From NCBI GenBank assembly GCA_018396535.1, contig JAGTQC010000002.1:1-64000 (forward strand): a stretch of 64,000 bases of DNA, written 5' to 3'. The stretch's first letter is position 1, and each line of letters starts with the position of its first letter. The position numbers were made by a program, and so were the translations under genes. The DNA is from Candidatus Bathyarchaeota archaeon. GTDB taxonomy: Archaea > Thermoproteota > CALKCG01 > B24 > DRYS01. A model generated the notes under the pieces. It was given only the letters and a program-made list of their open reading frames with translations. It was not told where the DNA came from and searched no databases. Positions 28,425 through 37,981 of this stretch are shown here, piece by piece.

Positions 28425-28429
28425 GGAGG
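28425..28429 (+). promoter_or_regulatory. Shine-Dalgarno site of nuoJ
   Basis: GGAGG 8 bases before the ATG at 28438; one of the few strong ribosome-binding sites in the window. Confidence 0.6.
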
Positions 28430-28437
28430 AATGGATA

Positions 28438-28680
28438 ATGCTATTCGAAGCGATACTAGCAGCTTTACCAGTTATCCTAGCTATACTAGCTTTAGAATTT
28501 GAAGATCTCGTTAAGAGTATAGTATCCTTCGGTGCTATGTGCTTATCTATAGCGGTTATATACTGGATCCTTAATGCTCCATACGTAGCTGTATTCCAAG
28601 CTCTGATATATGGTGGAGCTATACTTGCTCTATTCTTAGCAGCGGTTATAGCTATAGGTAGGGGTGAGGGGGATGGGTAG
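28438..28680 (+). CDS. nuoJ: NuoJ N-terminal half as a separate protein
   Basis: The 80-residue product has three short membrane helices, with VFQALIYGGAILALFLAAVI corresponding to the NuoJ helix that contains the pi-bulge region. Normal NuoJ is one protein of about 160-200 residues; here it ends after helix 3 and the rest is supplied by the next overlapping frame. Many archaeal complex I-like enzymes have NuoJ in two pieces, so this is a split gene, not a frameshift: each part has its own start and a short overlap. Confidence 0.8.
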   Translation: MLFEAILAALPVILAILALEFEDLVKSIVSFGAMCLSIAVIYWILNAPYVAVFQALIYGGAILALFLAAVIAIGRGEGDG

Positions 28681-28927
28681 GATAGCTAGTCGTATACCTG
28701 CATACATCATGCTTATGCTATCGATCCTCATACTCTCGTATCTAGCTTCTACGTATAAGCCTATCATAGTGAAACGCTTCCCATCACCATATACACCTAT
28801 AGGTGATGCTATAGGACGTGAATCAGCAGCCTTCCTATGGGGTTATAGATGGCTCGATATACTAGTCTTAAGCCTACTTCTACTAGTATCTGCAGTTTCA
28901 TGTATCGCTCTCCTTAGGAGGGGTTAA
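28673..28927 (+). CDS. NuoJ C-terminal half as a separate protein
   Basis: About 84 residues with two membrane helices (about 8-25 and 60-80). Between them is FPSPYTPIGDAIGRESAAFL, resembling the periplasmic loop of NuoJ C-terminal parts. The ATG at 28673 follows a GGGGTGAGG stretch; an in-frame GTG at 28664 is also possible. It overlaps the first half by 8 bases and precedes nuoK by two bases. Confidence 0.75.
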   Translation: MGRIASRIPAYIMLMLSILILSYLASTYKPIIVKRFPSPYTPIGDAIGRESAAFLWGYRWLDILVLSLLLLVSAVSCIALLRRG

Positions 28928-28929
28928 CG

Positions 28930-29238
28930 ATGTATGAAGCTATACTAGTGTGTAGCGTAGCTTTAATCGCAGTTGCTCTCTACGGATTCTACTCTAAGAG
29001 GCATATGATTAAGATGGTGATCTCTGTAGAGATCCTGGTTAACGCTGCGAACCTTCTACTCATAGCTTTCGGAGCTTACAGAGCTCCAGGATACGTTGAG
29101 CTTCTACCTCAGAGTCTAGCTATACTCTCTATATCATCCGCTGGAGGTGTGACAGCTGTAGCTTTAGCTCTTATACTAGCGGTTTACAAGGTTTACGGAA
29201 CAGTGGATGTTAGGAAGCTGCGTAGGCTAAGGGGGTGA
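28930..29238 (+). CDS. nuoK: Complex I membrane subunit K
   Basis: A 102-residue three-helix protein. Helix 2 retains the conserved glutamate (Glu34 in MVISVEILVNAANLLL), equivalent to E. coli Glu36. In helix 3 the usual AAAEAAIGL motif is replaced by SSAGGVTAVALAL, so the second conserved glutamate is absent and that helix has no acidic residue. Stop codon followed directly by the TTG of the next gene. Confidence 0.9.
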   Translation: MYEAILVCSVALIAVALYGFYSKRHMIKMVISVEILVNAANLLLIAFGAYRAPGYVELLPQSLAILSISSAGGVTAVALALILAVYKVYGTVDVRKLRRLRG

Positions 29239-30732
29239 TTGTATCTGATAGAGTTGGTGATATGGACTTTAGCCTTCGGATGCTGTACTATACCTATAGT
29301 AGGCTGGGTATCGGATAGACTAGGGTTAAGGTATGTTAGGGAGTGGTATTCCTCGCTAGTTATAGCTCTCGCATTCATACCCTATATACTCCTAATCAGA
29401 CTTGTAGCTCGTGTAGGTGTGGTAGTCTACCCTATCCCATCCCTATTTCATTCAATCCTCACAGTCGATATGGTATCAGTATTCTTCATACTACCAATAC
29501 TGATAGTAGGCTTTGCCTCATCGATATACTCTACATCCTATATGAGCCATGATACAGGTCTCAATAGCTACTATACACTCCTCTCAGCTATGATACTAGG
29601 TATGATAGGAGTCGTATCTGCAGGAGATTTCTTCACATTCTTCCTATTCTGGGAGGTTATGAGTATATCCTCCTATGCTCTAGTAGCCTTTCGTAAAGAT
29701 AGATGGGAGCCTGTGGAGGCGGGGTTCAAATACCTTGTTATGAGTAGTGCTGGATCAGCTCTCATGCTATCTGGTATAGCTATAGTGTATGGTATAGCAG
29801 GGACTCTAAACTTTGCAGGTATAGCCTTAGCTATGAGGACTCCTGTACTAGCATCCGATCCATGGTTAATACTAGCTATATCCCTCATCATAGTTGGTCT
29901 TGGTATTAAAGCTGCTATAGCTCCTATGCATACATGGCTTCCAGATGCTCACCCAGCAGCTCCAAGCCCTATAAGCTCACTCCTATCAGGTGTTATGATA
30001 AAAACTGGCGTCTACGGTCTACTTAGATTCTACATACTCTTCCAAACTCTCCACGCATACTGGAGTCTAATCCTATCCATACTAGCTTTCCTCACGATGT
30101 TTATAGGAAATCTCACAGCTATGTTTCAGACAGATATAAAGAGGCTTCTAGCCTATAGCAGTATAGCGCAGATAGGATACATAACCTTCGCTCTATCGAT
30201 AGGAACTATCCAATCGATATCAGCAGCCCTCCTCCATGTATTCAATCACGCTATGATGAAGGGGCTCCTCTTCATGGCTGCAGGCGCCTTCTACCATGCT
30301 ACAGGCTCGCGGGATATATCAGTACTCGAAGGTGTAGGTAGGCGTATGAAGCTAACTGGGGTAATACTCTCGATAGGCCTCTTAGCTATAGCAGGTATGC
30401 CTGGACTAAATGGATTTGTAAGCGAGCTTCTAATAGTATCAGCAGCTATACAACAAGAACTATATCTTCAAGCAGCGTTAACGATAATAAACTTCGTAAT
30501 ATCAGTAGCTTATTATTTAAGACTCTTACAGCGTATAATGCTTAAAGAGCCTAGGAGTGATCTATCGAGGGTTGAGGAGGCTCCTGCTACTATGATAGCC
30601 GGTATGGTTATACTCGCATCGCTATGCGTATTCGTAGGAGTATACCCATCGATGTTTATATCGATATCAGAGCTTGCTGGTAGAGTAGCATTGGATATCG
30701 GTTCATATATAACCTCTATACTAGGGGGTTAG
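29239..30732 (+). CDS. Antiporter-like complex I subunit (NuoN/NuoM type)
   Basis: The 497-residue product is an antiporter-like pump subunit with about 14 helices. Key residues are the helix-5 Glu in FFLFWEVMSISSYALVAF, the helix-7 Lys in GIKAAIAPMHTWLPDAH and the helix-8 Lys in GVMIKTGVYGLLRF, all intact. It starts with TTG immediately after the nuoK TGA, so translation is coupled. By position after nuoK it probably takes the NuoN place. Confidence 0.88.
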   Translation: MYLIELVIWTLAFGCCTIPIVGWVSDRLGLRYVREWYSSLVIALAFIPYILLIRLVARVGVVVYPIPSLFHSILTVDMVSVFFILPILIVGFASSIYSTSYMSHDTGLNSYYTLLSAMILGMIGVVSAGDFFTFFLFWEVMSISSYALVAFRKDRWEPVEAGFKYLVMSSAGSALMLSGIAIVYGIAGTLNFAGIALAMRTPVLASDPWLILAISLIIVGLGIKAAIAPMHTWLPDAHPAAPSPISSLLSGVMIKTGVYGLLRFYILFQTLHAYWSLILSILAFLTMFIGNLTAMFQTDIKRLLAYSSIAQIGYITFALSIGTIQSISAALLHVFNHAMMKGLLFMAAGAFYHATGSRDISVLEGVGRRMKLTGVILSIGLLAIAGMPGLNGFVSELLIVSAAIQQELYLQAALTIINFVISVAYYLRLLQRIMLKEPRSDLSRVEEAPATMIAGMVILASLCVFVGVYPSMFISISELAGRVALDIGSYITSILGG

Positions 30733-30738
30733 ACCGCT

Positions 30739-32829
30739 ATGATGGAGGCATGGCTATGCTGGTTGACTCCTATATGCGGTGCACTCCTAACACCTATACT
30801 CGCTAGATTGGGGCATAAGGTTAGAGATTATGGAGCTGTAGTATTCAGCCTCCTAGCTGCACTATTCGCATCTAGGCTTATACCCATAGCGGTTGAGGGG
30901 AAGATTATCTGGGAGAGGTATGGCTGGATGCCTATACCTGGTGCACCCGTATACGTAGGGGTACTCGTCGATCCTCTAAGCGTGATTATGGCTAACGTAG
31001 TATCCTGGATATCCTTCCTCATAATGCTCTACTCCCTAGAGTATATGCATGGCGAGCCTGGACTTACTAGGTATTGGTTCCTTATGAATTTCTTCATAGG
31101 GAATATGCTTCTACTAGTGTTAAGCGATAATCTACTTCAGATGTTCTTCGGATGGGAGGGTGTAGGTCTATGTAGCTATGGTCTTATAGGCTTCTGGTAT
31201 AGGGATGATAGGAAGTACTGGGTTGGCACTCCTCCAGATGAGTATCCACCGAGCCATTCCGGTATGAAGGCTTTCATAACCACTAGGATGGGTGATGTAG
31301 GTATGCTTGTAGCTATGCTAGCTATCTATAGCTATTCTGGTACATTCTCTATACCTGAGCTTCAATCTAATACTATGTGGGCTTCCACCCTGATGGAATC
31401 TGGTCTTCTAACACCTATACTCCTACTTATGCTTCTAGGACCGATAGGTAAATCAGCTCAATTCCCGCTTCACGAATGGCTTCCAGAAGCTATGGCTGGC
31501 CCTACGTCTGTAAGCGCTCTTATACATGCAGCTACAATGGTTAAGGCGGGTGTCTACCTAGTAGCTAGGATAGCGATCATAGCGGCTAGCTTAACGCATA
31601 TAATCGGGTTCGAATCCTTCCATACATTCTTCATAGTCGTAGCTTGGATCGGGGGGTTTACAGCATTCCTAGCGGCTACGCAAGCTATGGTAGCTAGGGA
31701 GTTGAAGAAGGTTCTCGCATACTCTACGATAAGCCAGATAGGGTATATGATGCTAGCTCTCGGAGCGGCAGGTATAACTGCTAACTTCGTAGAGGGTTTG
31801 ACAGCTGGTATATTTCATCTAGTGAGCCACGCTGTCTTCAAAGCTAGCCTATTCCTAGCCTCTGGTGCTGTACTACATGTATGTGAAACTAAGTATATGG
31901 ATGAGATGGGTGGGTTGAGGAAGTATATGCCTGTAACGTTCACCTCTATGCTTATCGCTGCTCTCTCACTATCAGGTGTACCTCCACTCCTAGGATTCTG
32001 GAGTAAGGAAGCTGTGCTTAAAGTATGCTTCGAGACGGGTGATGTGGCTTTATTCGTATTATCGGCTGCTACGGCTGCTATAACATTCTTCTATAGTCTT
32101 AGGATGATTAGTATAACTTTCTTATATCCTAAGAGTAAGCATCTCGAAGAATTGGAGGCTGAAGGTTTGCATATACACGAGGTATCACCGATTATGTGGA
32201 TACCATACTGTCTTCTAGCATTCTCTACGTTGATACTAGGTGTTCTAGGTCGGTTAGTGGAGGAGTTCTTCCATGAATCGTTATCCCATATCATAGCTGC
32301 CGGTCACCTAGAAGCTGTGGTCGAATCTCATGGAGTAGGCTTCGATCCATCTATAGCTTCCCTACTAGCTAGCGTATCTGCTCTAGTAATCGGTGGGCTT
32401 CCCGGGTACTGGTTCTACGTAGCTAGGAGGGGTGACCCCTACTCGATCGTGGAGGGTAGCGTTATCCTTAAAGCTGTATGGAGATTCCTCTGGAATAGAT
32501 GGTATATAAATAGGTTGTACTATATACTATTCGTGAATATACCTATATCGCTAGCTAAGATTATGAATAGATGGATCGAGGTAGGCTTCTTCAATGGCTT
32601 ACAGTATGGTGTATCATTGATCACCCTCCGCCTCGCTATACTCGTAGATAGGTTTATGGAAGTAGGCTTTTTCAATAATCTACAATATGGTGTAGCTGAG
32701 TTGATAGCTCGTATATGTAGATCTTCTAGATATCTTCAGACAGGCTCTCTGAATATCAATATGTATCAGGTTTCGATTATTCTTATCATAATCCTACTCA
32801 TACTACTCGTATCCATGGGGGTGTTATAG
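30739..32829 (+). CDS. nuoL: Complex I antiporter-like subunit L with long C-terminal tail
   Basis: The 696-residue product has the NuoL core (MFFGWEGVGLCSYGLIGFWY with helix-5 Glu; GKSAQFPLHEWLPEAM with helix-7 Lys; HAATMVKAGVYLVAR with helix-8 Lys) plus the C-terminal amphipathic lateral helix region and a final anchor helix. The tail contains a 27-residue tandem duplication (see repeat entry). It is the distal pump of the enzyme. Six bases after the previous gene; ends directly at the ATG of nuoM. Confidence 0.92.
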   Translation: MMEAWLCWLTPICGALLTPILARLGHKVRDYGAVVFSLLAALFASRLIPIAVEGKIIWERYGWMPIPGAPVYVGVLVDPLSVIMANVVSWISFLIMLYSLEYMHGEPGLTRYWFLMNFFIGNMLLLVLSDNLLQMFFGWEGVGLCSYGLIGFWYRDDRKYWVGTPPDEYPPSHSGMKAFITTRMGDVGMLVAMLAIYSYSGTFSIPELQSNTMWASTLMESGLLTPILLLMLLGPIGKSAQFPLHEWLPEAMAGPTSVSALIHAATMVKAGVYLVARIAIIAASLTHIIGFESFHTFFIVVAWIGGFTAFLAATQAMVARELKKVLAYSTISQIGYMMLALGAAGITANFVEGLTAGIFHLVSHAVFKASLFLASGAVLHVCETKYMDEMGGLRKYMPVTFTSMLIAALSLSGVPPLLGFWSKEAVLKVCFETGDVALFVLSAATAAITFFYSLRMISITFLYPKSKHLEELEAEGLHIHEVSPIMWIPYCLLAFSTLILGVLGRLVEEFFHESLSHIIAAGHLEAVVESHGVGFDPSIASLLASVSALVIGGLPGYWFYVARRGDPYSIVEGSVILKAVWRFLWNRWYINRLYYILFVNIPISLAKIMNRWIEVGFFNGLQYGVSLITLRLAILVDRFMEVGFFNNLQYGVAELIARICRSSRYLQTGSLNINMYQVSIILIIILLILLVSMGVL
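32575..32694 (+). repeat. Tandem 27-codon repeat in the NuoL tail
   Basis: IEVGFFNGLQYGV (from 32575) and MEVGFFNNLQYGV (from 32656) are spaced exactly 81 bases apart in frame. The repeat is in protein more than in DNA (third-base differences), so it is old or under selection. It lies in the lateral helix/anchor region. Confidence 0.75.
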
Positions 32830-34317
32830 ATGAGTCTCCCGATATTGATCCAAGCAGTCCTCACACCTATAGTTTTAGCACCTATAGTATACCTAGCTGG
32901 TAGGAGGCTATCCCATCATGTGGGTTGGCTAGCCTTCGCTATACTCATCCACTCTACAGCTATGATACTCATGGTAGCTGGTTCAGAGTATCTTGAGGTA
33001 TACTCTTGGGTTCCTAGGATGGGGTGGGATATAGGTTTCAAGCTTGATGGATTAAGCCTACCCTTCGCTTTAAATATAGCAGTATTATCGACTGTTATCG
33101 CTGTCTACTCTATACCCTATATGGAGCATAGGATAGGGGATAGGCCTGGGGAGTATGGGAGCTATTATGCTCTATACCTACTCTACGCAGCCGGTATGCT
33201 AGGTGCGGTTTTAGCTACAGATCTAGTTGAATTCTACATATTCTACGAGCTTATGCTGATACCAAGCTATCTATTGATAGCTAGATGGGGGTATGGTGAG
33301 AGGGAGAGGATAGCTTTCATGTACTTCCTATGGACTCATATAGGTGCACTAGCTCTACTAGCATCTATAGTAGCGGTCTACTGGGTTACAGGAGCTACAT
33401 CGATAGAGGTTGTTAAGACTATACTGCGGAATACTAGGATTCCATTCCAATTGGAGGCGGGTATGGCTACAGCTATGCTTGTAGGATTCCTAGTTAAGAT
33501 GGCTGTGCTAGGCTTACACGTATGGCTTCCACACGCTCACGCTGAGGCTCCTACACCTATAAGCGCGTTGCTATCACCTGCTATGATAGGTATAGGTGGG
33601 TATGGTGTTATCAGGATAGCTTTAAGCTTCTTCCCACGATTCTTTACAGCTTATAGTCTTCCGATAGCTCTATGGGCTTTTCTAACTATGCTATACGGTG
33701 GTCTTATGGCTTTAAGCCAGGATGATATAAAGAGGCTTCTAGCCTATAGTAGTATAAGCCAGATGGGCTACCTACTGTTCGGTATATCCTCCGTGAATAT
33801 GCTAGGTGTATCAGGCTCTATCCTACACTATCTATCCCACGGTCTAGGTAAGGGCATCCTCTTCATGATAGCGGGTATACTGATAATGCAGACAGAGCTT
33901 AGGAGTATAAGCCGTATGGGTGGGTTAGCTTCTAAGATGCCTCTAACAGCTTTATCCACCCTCATAGGCTTTCTAACACTGATAGGTCTACCTACGACTA
34001 GCGGCTTCATATCAGAGTGGATGATCTTCGGAGGGGTTATAAGGAGCAGTCTAGCTTCTGGAAGTATGGATAAGCTGATAGTAGCTATACTCGGGTTGCT
34101 AGCTACGATGCTCACAGCAGGGTATGGGCTTTGGACTGTGAGGAGGGTATTCTTCGGCTCTATACCTAAACATCTAGAGGAGGTTAGGGAGGGTTCTGTA
34201 ATAGCTCTTACACCGATAATAGCTCTCGCAATCCTAACTTTCGTTATAGGCGTCTATCCAGCACCTATACTTGATAGGCTAACCCAGACGGTGATGCTAT
34301 CTCTGAATCTAGGTTGA
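32830..34317 (+). CDS. nuoM: Complex I antiporter-like subunit M
   Basis: The 495-residue product has the helix-5 Glu (FYIFYELMLIPSYLLI) and the helix-7 Lys (GFLVKMAVLGLHVWLPHAH). The helix-8 lysine, normally in an LLKxGxYG motif, is replaced by Gly in AMIGIGGYGVIR. Otherwise of standard length, about 14 helices. Last gene of the nuo block; it overlaps a convergent zinc-finger gene by 9 bases. Confidence 0.9.
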   Translation: MSLPILIQAVLTPIVLAPIVYLAGRRLSHHVGWLAFAILIHSTAMILMVAGSEYLEVYSWVPRMGWDIGFKLDGLSLPFALNIAVLSTVIAVYSIPYMEHRIGDRPGEYGSYYALYLLYAAGMLGAVLATDLVEFYIFYELMLIPSYLLIARWGYGERERIAFMYFLWTHIGALALLASIVAVYWVTGATSIEVVKTILRNTRIPFQLEAGMATAMLVGFLVKMAVLGLHVWLPHAHAEAPTPISALLSPAMIGIGGYGVIRIALSFFPRFFTAYSLPIALWAFLTMLYGGLMALSQDDIKRLLAYSSISQMGYLLFGISSVNMLGVSGSILHYLSHGLGKGILFMIAGILIMQTELRSISRMGGLASKMPLTALSTLIGFLTLIGLPTTSGFISEWMIFGGVIRSSLASGSMDKLIVAILGLLATMLTAGYGLWTVRRVFFGSIPKHLEEVREGSVIALTPIIALAILTFVIGVYPAPILDRLTQTVMLSLNLG

Positions 34318-34509
34318 CTGTGTCTTTCTCCTCCTTCTCCATACACCTAGGGCTCCTGAATCAGAGTATTCGGTTAGGATTTTATGCCTCTCCTCCCATA
34401 GGCAATGCTCTGTATAGTGTTGTTCACAGAAGTAGCGGTTGCAGTAGGGGCATTTCTTCAATTCGCCTCCACTCTTACCGCATATATAGCATACCTCGCT
34501 TCCACTCAT
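34309..34509 (-). CDS. AN1-like zinc-finger protein, 66 residues
   Basis: Residues Cys7, 10, 20, 23, 28, His31, His35 and Cys36 form a two-zinc AN1-like finger (CYICGK...CPYCNRYFCEQHYTEHC); a basic tail RRRRK follows. Archaeal AN1-type proteins are small and uncharacterised. Convergent with nuoM and divergent from atpA. Confidence 0.8.
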   Translation of the reverse strand: MSGSEVCYICGKSGGELKKCPYCNRYFCEQHYTEHCLWEERHKILTEYSDSGALGVWRRRRKTQST

Positions 34510-34630
34510 AGTGAAAACCCTATACGCTGATACTATCTAGAATATACTCATATACTTTAGCTTTTATACTCGTATAGGTTTAGGATGGTGAAGCATGTAT
34601 TCGGTAGCTATATTACGTGTATCTACATAG

Positions 34631-34645
34631 TAAAGTTTAAAGAAT
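34631..34645 (+). promoter_or_regulatory. TATA/BRE-like element of the A-ATPase A-B unit
   Basis: TAAAGTTTAAAGA-type element about 30-40 bases before the atpA ATG at 34672, consistent with a nearly leaderless transcript. Confidence 0.45.
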
Positions 34646-34671
34646 ATGCAGGATCATAGTTGAATCTAGGT

Positions 34672-36435
34672 ATGGAGAGACGTGGAAGGATAGTTAGGAT
34701 CGCCGGACCTGTAGTCGAGGCTGAGGGTGTAGCTGGTGTCAGGATGTATGAGGTTGTTAGGGTTGGGGAGCTCGGGCTTATCGGGGAGGTTATAAGGGTT
34801 GAGGGTGACCGCTGTACGATACAGGTTTATGAGGAGACTACCGGTCTTAGACCTGGGGAGCCTGTAGTAGCTACGGGTGAACCGCTTTCTGTAGAGCTTG
34901 GCCCAGGATTGATAGGTCATATCTTCGACGGTGTTCAGAGACCCCTTACTAGGCTTCAACTTATCGTAGGAGACTTCATAAGTAGAGGGGTATCTATCGA
35001 AGCTCTAGATAGGAGTAGGAGATGGCTCTTTAAGCCTACAGTTAAGGTTGGCGATGTAGTAGGTGAGGGTGATATTATAGGTGTGGTGCAGGAGACGCCT
35101 ATGGTTGAGCATAGGGTGATGGCTCCTATAGGTGTGAGGGGGGTTGTTAGAAGGGTTGAGGAGGGGGAGTTCACAGTCAATGATGTAGTGGTATCTGTGG
35201 AAACTGAGCGTGGAATGGTAGGCTTAACTATGCTACAGAGGTGGCCTGTTAGGAAGCCTAGACCGTATGCTAGGAAGCTCCCGGTTGAGGAGCCTCTTAT
35301 AACCGGGCAGAGGGTTCTCGATACGTTATTCCCGCTAGCTTTAGGCGGTACGGCTGCTATACCTGGAGGCTTCGGTACTGGGAAGACTATAATGCAGCAT
35401 CAGCTAGCTAAATGGGCTAGCGCTGATATAGTGATATACGTTGGATGTGGTGAGAGGGGGAATGAGATGGCTGAGGTTCTAGAGGATTTCCCGAAGCTTA
35501 CAGATCCTAGGACTGGTAGACCGCTTATGGAGAGGACTGTCTTGATAGCTAACGTATCTAATATGCCTATAGCAGCTAGGGAGGCTAGCATATATACTGG
35601 TGTCACTATAGCCGAGTATTTCAGGGATATGGGCTATAACGTAGCTTTGATGGCTGACTCTACTAGTAGATGGGCTGAGGCTTTAAGGGAGATTTCTGGT
35701 AGGCTTGGTGAGATACCTGGGGAGGAGGGTTACCCACCCTACCTAGCTAGCAGGCTTGCAGAATTCTATGAGAGAGCTGGTAAGGTTGAAGCTCTAGGTA
35801 GACCTGTGAGGACTGGTTCTGTATCTATCATAGGAGCGGTATCACCTCCTGGTGGAGATTTCTCAGAACCTGTAACCGTTAATACTCTAAGAATAGTGAG
35901 GGTTTTCTGGGCTTTGGATGAGGAGCTTGCGAGGAGGAGGCATTTCCCAGCTGTTAACTGGCTTAGAAGCTATTCGCTATACCGTGACGAGCTGGAAGCT
36001 TGGTTTAGACGTAAGCTTGATCCTGAGTGGAGTAATATGATACGCGAATGTATGTATATACTTCAGAGGGAGGAGGAGCTTAAGGAGATAGTTCAGCTAG
36101 TAGGCCCTGATGCTCTTTCAGATGAGCAGAGATCTATACTAGAGGTTGCTAGGATGATAAGGGAGGATTTCCTAGCTCAGCATGCATATCATCCGGTAGA
36201 TACGTACTCAGATCTCGAGAAGACTAGGATTATACTCGGTATAATACTAGACTTCTACAGGTTTACTAGCGAATCTGTGAAGAAGGGTGTAGCTCTGCAT
36301 AGGATACTAGATCTACCTATAAGAGGGGAGATAGCTAGACTTAAGATAAGACCCCTCGAGGAGCTTAGGGGTATCGCTGATAGCTTACGTACGGATATGG
36401 AGAGGCAGTTTAGAGAATTGATGAAGGAGGTTTGA
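34672..36435 (+). CDS. atpA: A-type ATPase catalytic subunit A
   Basis: The 587-residue catalytic subunit: beta-barrel start ([14 protein letters not shown]), the A-type non-homologous insertion (about 110-210), P-loop GGFGTGKT (at 232-239 counted from the ATG at 34672), ERGNEM and [12 protein letters not shown]. Start at 34672 chosen over the TTG at 34660 because family proteins begin at the strand RGRIVRI. It hydrolyses or makes ATP in the A1 head with subunit B, 25 bases downstream. Confidence 0.96.
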   Translation: MERRGRIVRIAGPVVEAEGVAGVRMYEVVRVGELGLIGEVIRVEGDRCTIQVYEETTGLRPGEPVVATGEPLSVELGPGLIGHIFDGVQRPLTRLQLIVGDFISRGVSIEALDRSRRWLFKPTVKVGDVVGEGDIIGVVQETPMVEHRVMAPIGVRGVVRRVEEGEFTVNDVVVSVETERGMVGLTMLQRWPVRKPRPYARKLPVEEPLITGQRVLDTLFPLALGGTAAIPGGFGTGKTIMQHQLAKWASADIVIYVGCGERGNEMAEVLEDFPKLTDPRTGRPLMERTVLIANVSNMPIAAREASIYTGVTIAEYFRDMGYNVALMADSTSRWAEALREISGRLGEIPGEEGYPPYLASRLAEFYERAGKVEALGRPVRTGSVSIIGAVSPPGGDFSEPVTVNTLRIVRVFWALDEELARRRHFPAVNWLRSYSLYRDELEAWFRRKLDPEWSNMIRECMYILQREEELKEIVQLVGPDALSDEQRSILEVARMIREDFLAQHAYHPVDTYSDLEKTRIILGIILDFYRFTSESVKKGVALHRILDLPIRGEIARLKIRPLEELRGIADSLRTDMERQFRELMKEV

Positions 36436-36460
36436 TATATTTGATCGAGGTGGTTTCGAA

Positions 36461-37864
36461 GTGAGTATAGCTCTTAAGAGGTATAGGAGTATATCTAGGA
36501 TTTCAGGTCCGCTACTATTCGTAGAGGCTGTTAGAGGCGTAGCCTATGGTGAACTGGTACGTATAGAAACGCCTAGTGGTGAGGAGAGGCGTGGACAGGT
36601 TCTAGAGGTTACGGATAGGTTTGCTGTGATACAGGTTTTCGAGGGTACTGAAGGGTTAAGCCTAGATAAGACTGCTGTCAAGTTTACGGGTGAGACTATA
36701 AAGCTACCTGTATCCGGTGATCTCCTAGGTAGGATATTCAACGGTAGGGGTGATCCTATAGATGGTGGGCCGCAGATAGTACCTGAGGATTATTGGGATA
36801 TCCACGGTATGCCTATAAACCCATCTTCTAGGGAGCATCCTAGAGAATTCATACAGACAGGTATATCCGCTATCGATGGCTTATATACGCTAGTTAGAGG
36901 GCAGAAGCTACCTATATTCTCGGGTTCAGGCTTACCCCATAATACGCTAGCTGCTCAGATAGCTAGGCAGGCTAAGGTCTTGGGTAAGGAGGAGGAGGCT
37001 GTAGTAGTACTCGCGACTATGGGTATAACCGCTGAGGAGGCAAGGTTCTTCATAGAGGATTTTAGATCGAGAGGTGTGATGGATCATATAGTACTATTCA
37101 TAAACCTAGCTAACGATCCTGCTATAGAGCGTATAATAACGCCTAGACTAGCTCTTACATGCGCTGAGTATCTAGCCTTTCATGAAGGGTATCATGTACT
37201 TACCCTACTCACAGATATGACGAATTATGCTGAAGCTTTGAGAGAGGTAAGCGCTGCTAGGAGGGAGGTTCCAGGTAGGAGGGGTTATCCAGGATACCTG
37301 TATACAGATCTAGCGACGATATACGAGAGGTGTGGACGTATACATGGTGTGAAGGGTAGTCATACAGTATTCCCGATACTAACTATGCCTCACGATGATA
37401 TAACTCATCCTGTACCAGATCTGACAGCGTATATAACTGAGGGGCAGATAATACTTAGTAGAGCTATGCATCGTAAGGGGATATATCCGCCTATAGATAT
37501 ACTACCATCGCTATCTAGGCTTATGAGGACGGGTATAGGAGAGGGTAGGACTAGGTTTGATCATAGAGAAGTCGCCGACTGCTGCTACTACGCCTATGCT
37601 GAAGGTGTATCGCTGAGGGAGCTTATAGCAGTTATAGGTGAAGCTGGGCTTACAGCTAGGGATAGGTTATACCTACAATTCGCAGATGAGTTTGAGAAGA
37701 GGTTTGTAAACCAGGGGGTTTATGAGGAGCGTAGTATAGAAGAGACTCTAGATCTGATGTGGGATGTCCTATCGATACTACCTGAGAGGGAGCTTAAGAG
37801 AGCTGATCCTAAAACGATAGAGTGGGCTAAGCAGCAGGGTAAATACAAGTATAGATCATCTTAG
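36461..37864 (+). CDS. atpB: A-type ATPase regulatory subunit B
   Basis: The 467-residue non-catalytic subunit: [11 protein letters not shown] at the start, [15 protein letters not shown] where a catalytic subunit would have a P-loop, [28 protein letters not shown] (split segment, about 246-273) and the C-terminal helical domain. GTG start. Follows atpA directly. Confidence 0.96.
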   Translation: MSIALKRYRSISRISGPLLFVEAVRGVAYGELVRIETPSGEERRGQVLEVTDRFAVIQVFEGTEGLSLDKTAVKFTGETIKLPVSGDLLGRIFNGRGDPIDGGPQIVPEDYWDIHGMPINPSSREHPREFIQTGISAIDGLYTLVRGQKLPIFSGSGLPHNTLAAQIARQAKVLGKEEEAVVVLATMGITAEEARFFIEDFRSRGVMDHIVLFINLANDPAIERIITPRLALTCAEYLAFHEGYHVLTLLTDMTNYAEALREVSAARREVPGRRGYPGYLYTDLATIYERCGRIHGVKGSHTVFPILTMPHDDITHPVPDLTAYITEGQIILSRAMHRKGIYPPIDILPSLSRLMRTGIGEGRTRFDHREVADCCYYAYAEGVSLRELIAVIGEAGLTARDRLYLQFADEFEKRFVNQGVYEERSIEETLDLMWDVLSILPERELKRADPKTIEWAKQQGKYKYRSS

Positions 37865-37981
37865 ATGGATTGTATACGTAGAGTATTCCATCTAAACTCG
37901 GATTAACTCTTCCGATTTACGTAAGTTATAGATCTTACTGGTACTATTCTTATAGCAGGACTCTTTTATGAAACATGATGA

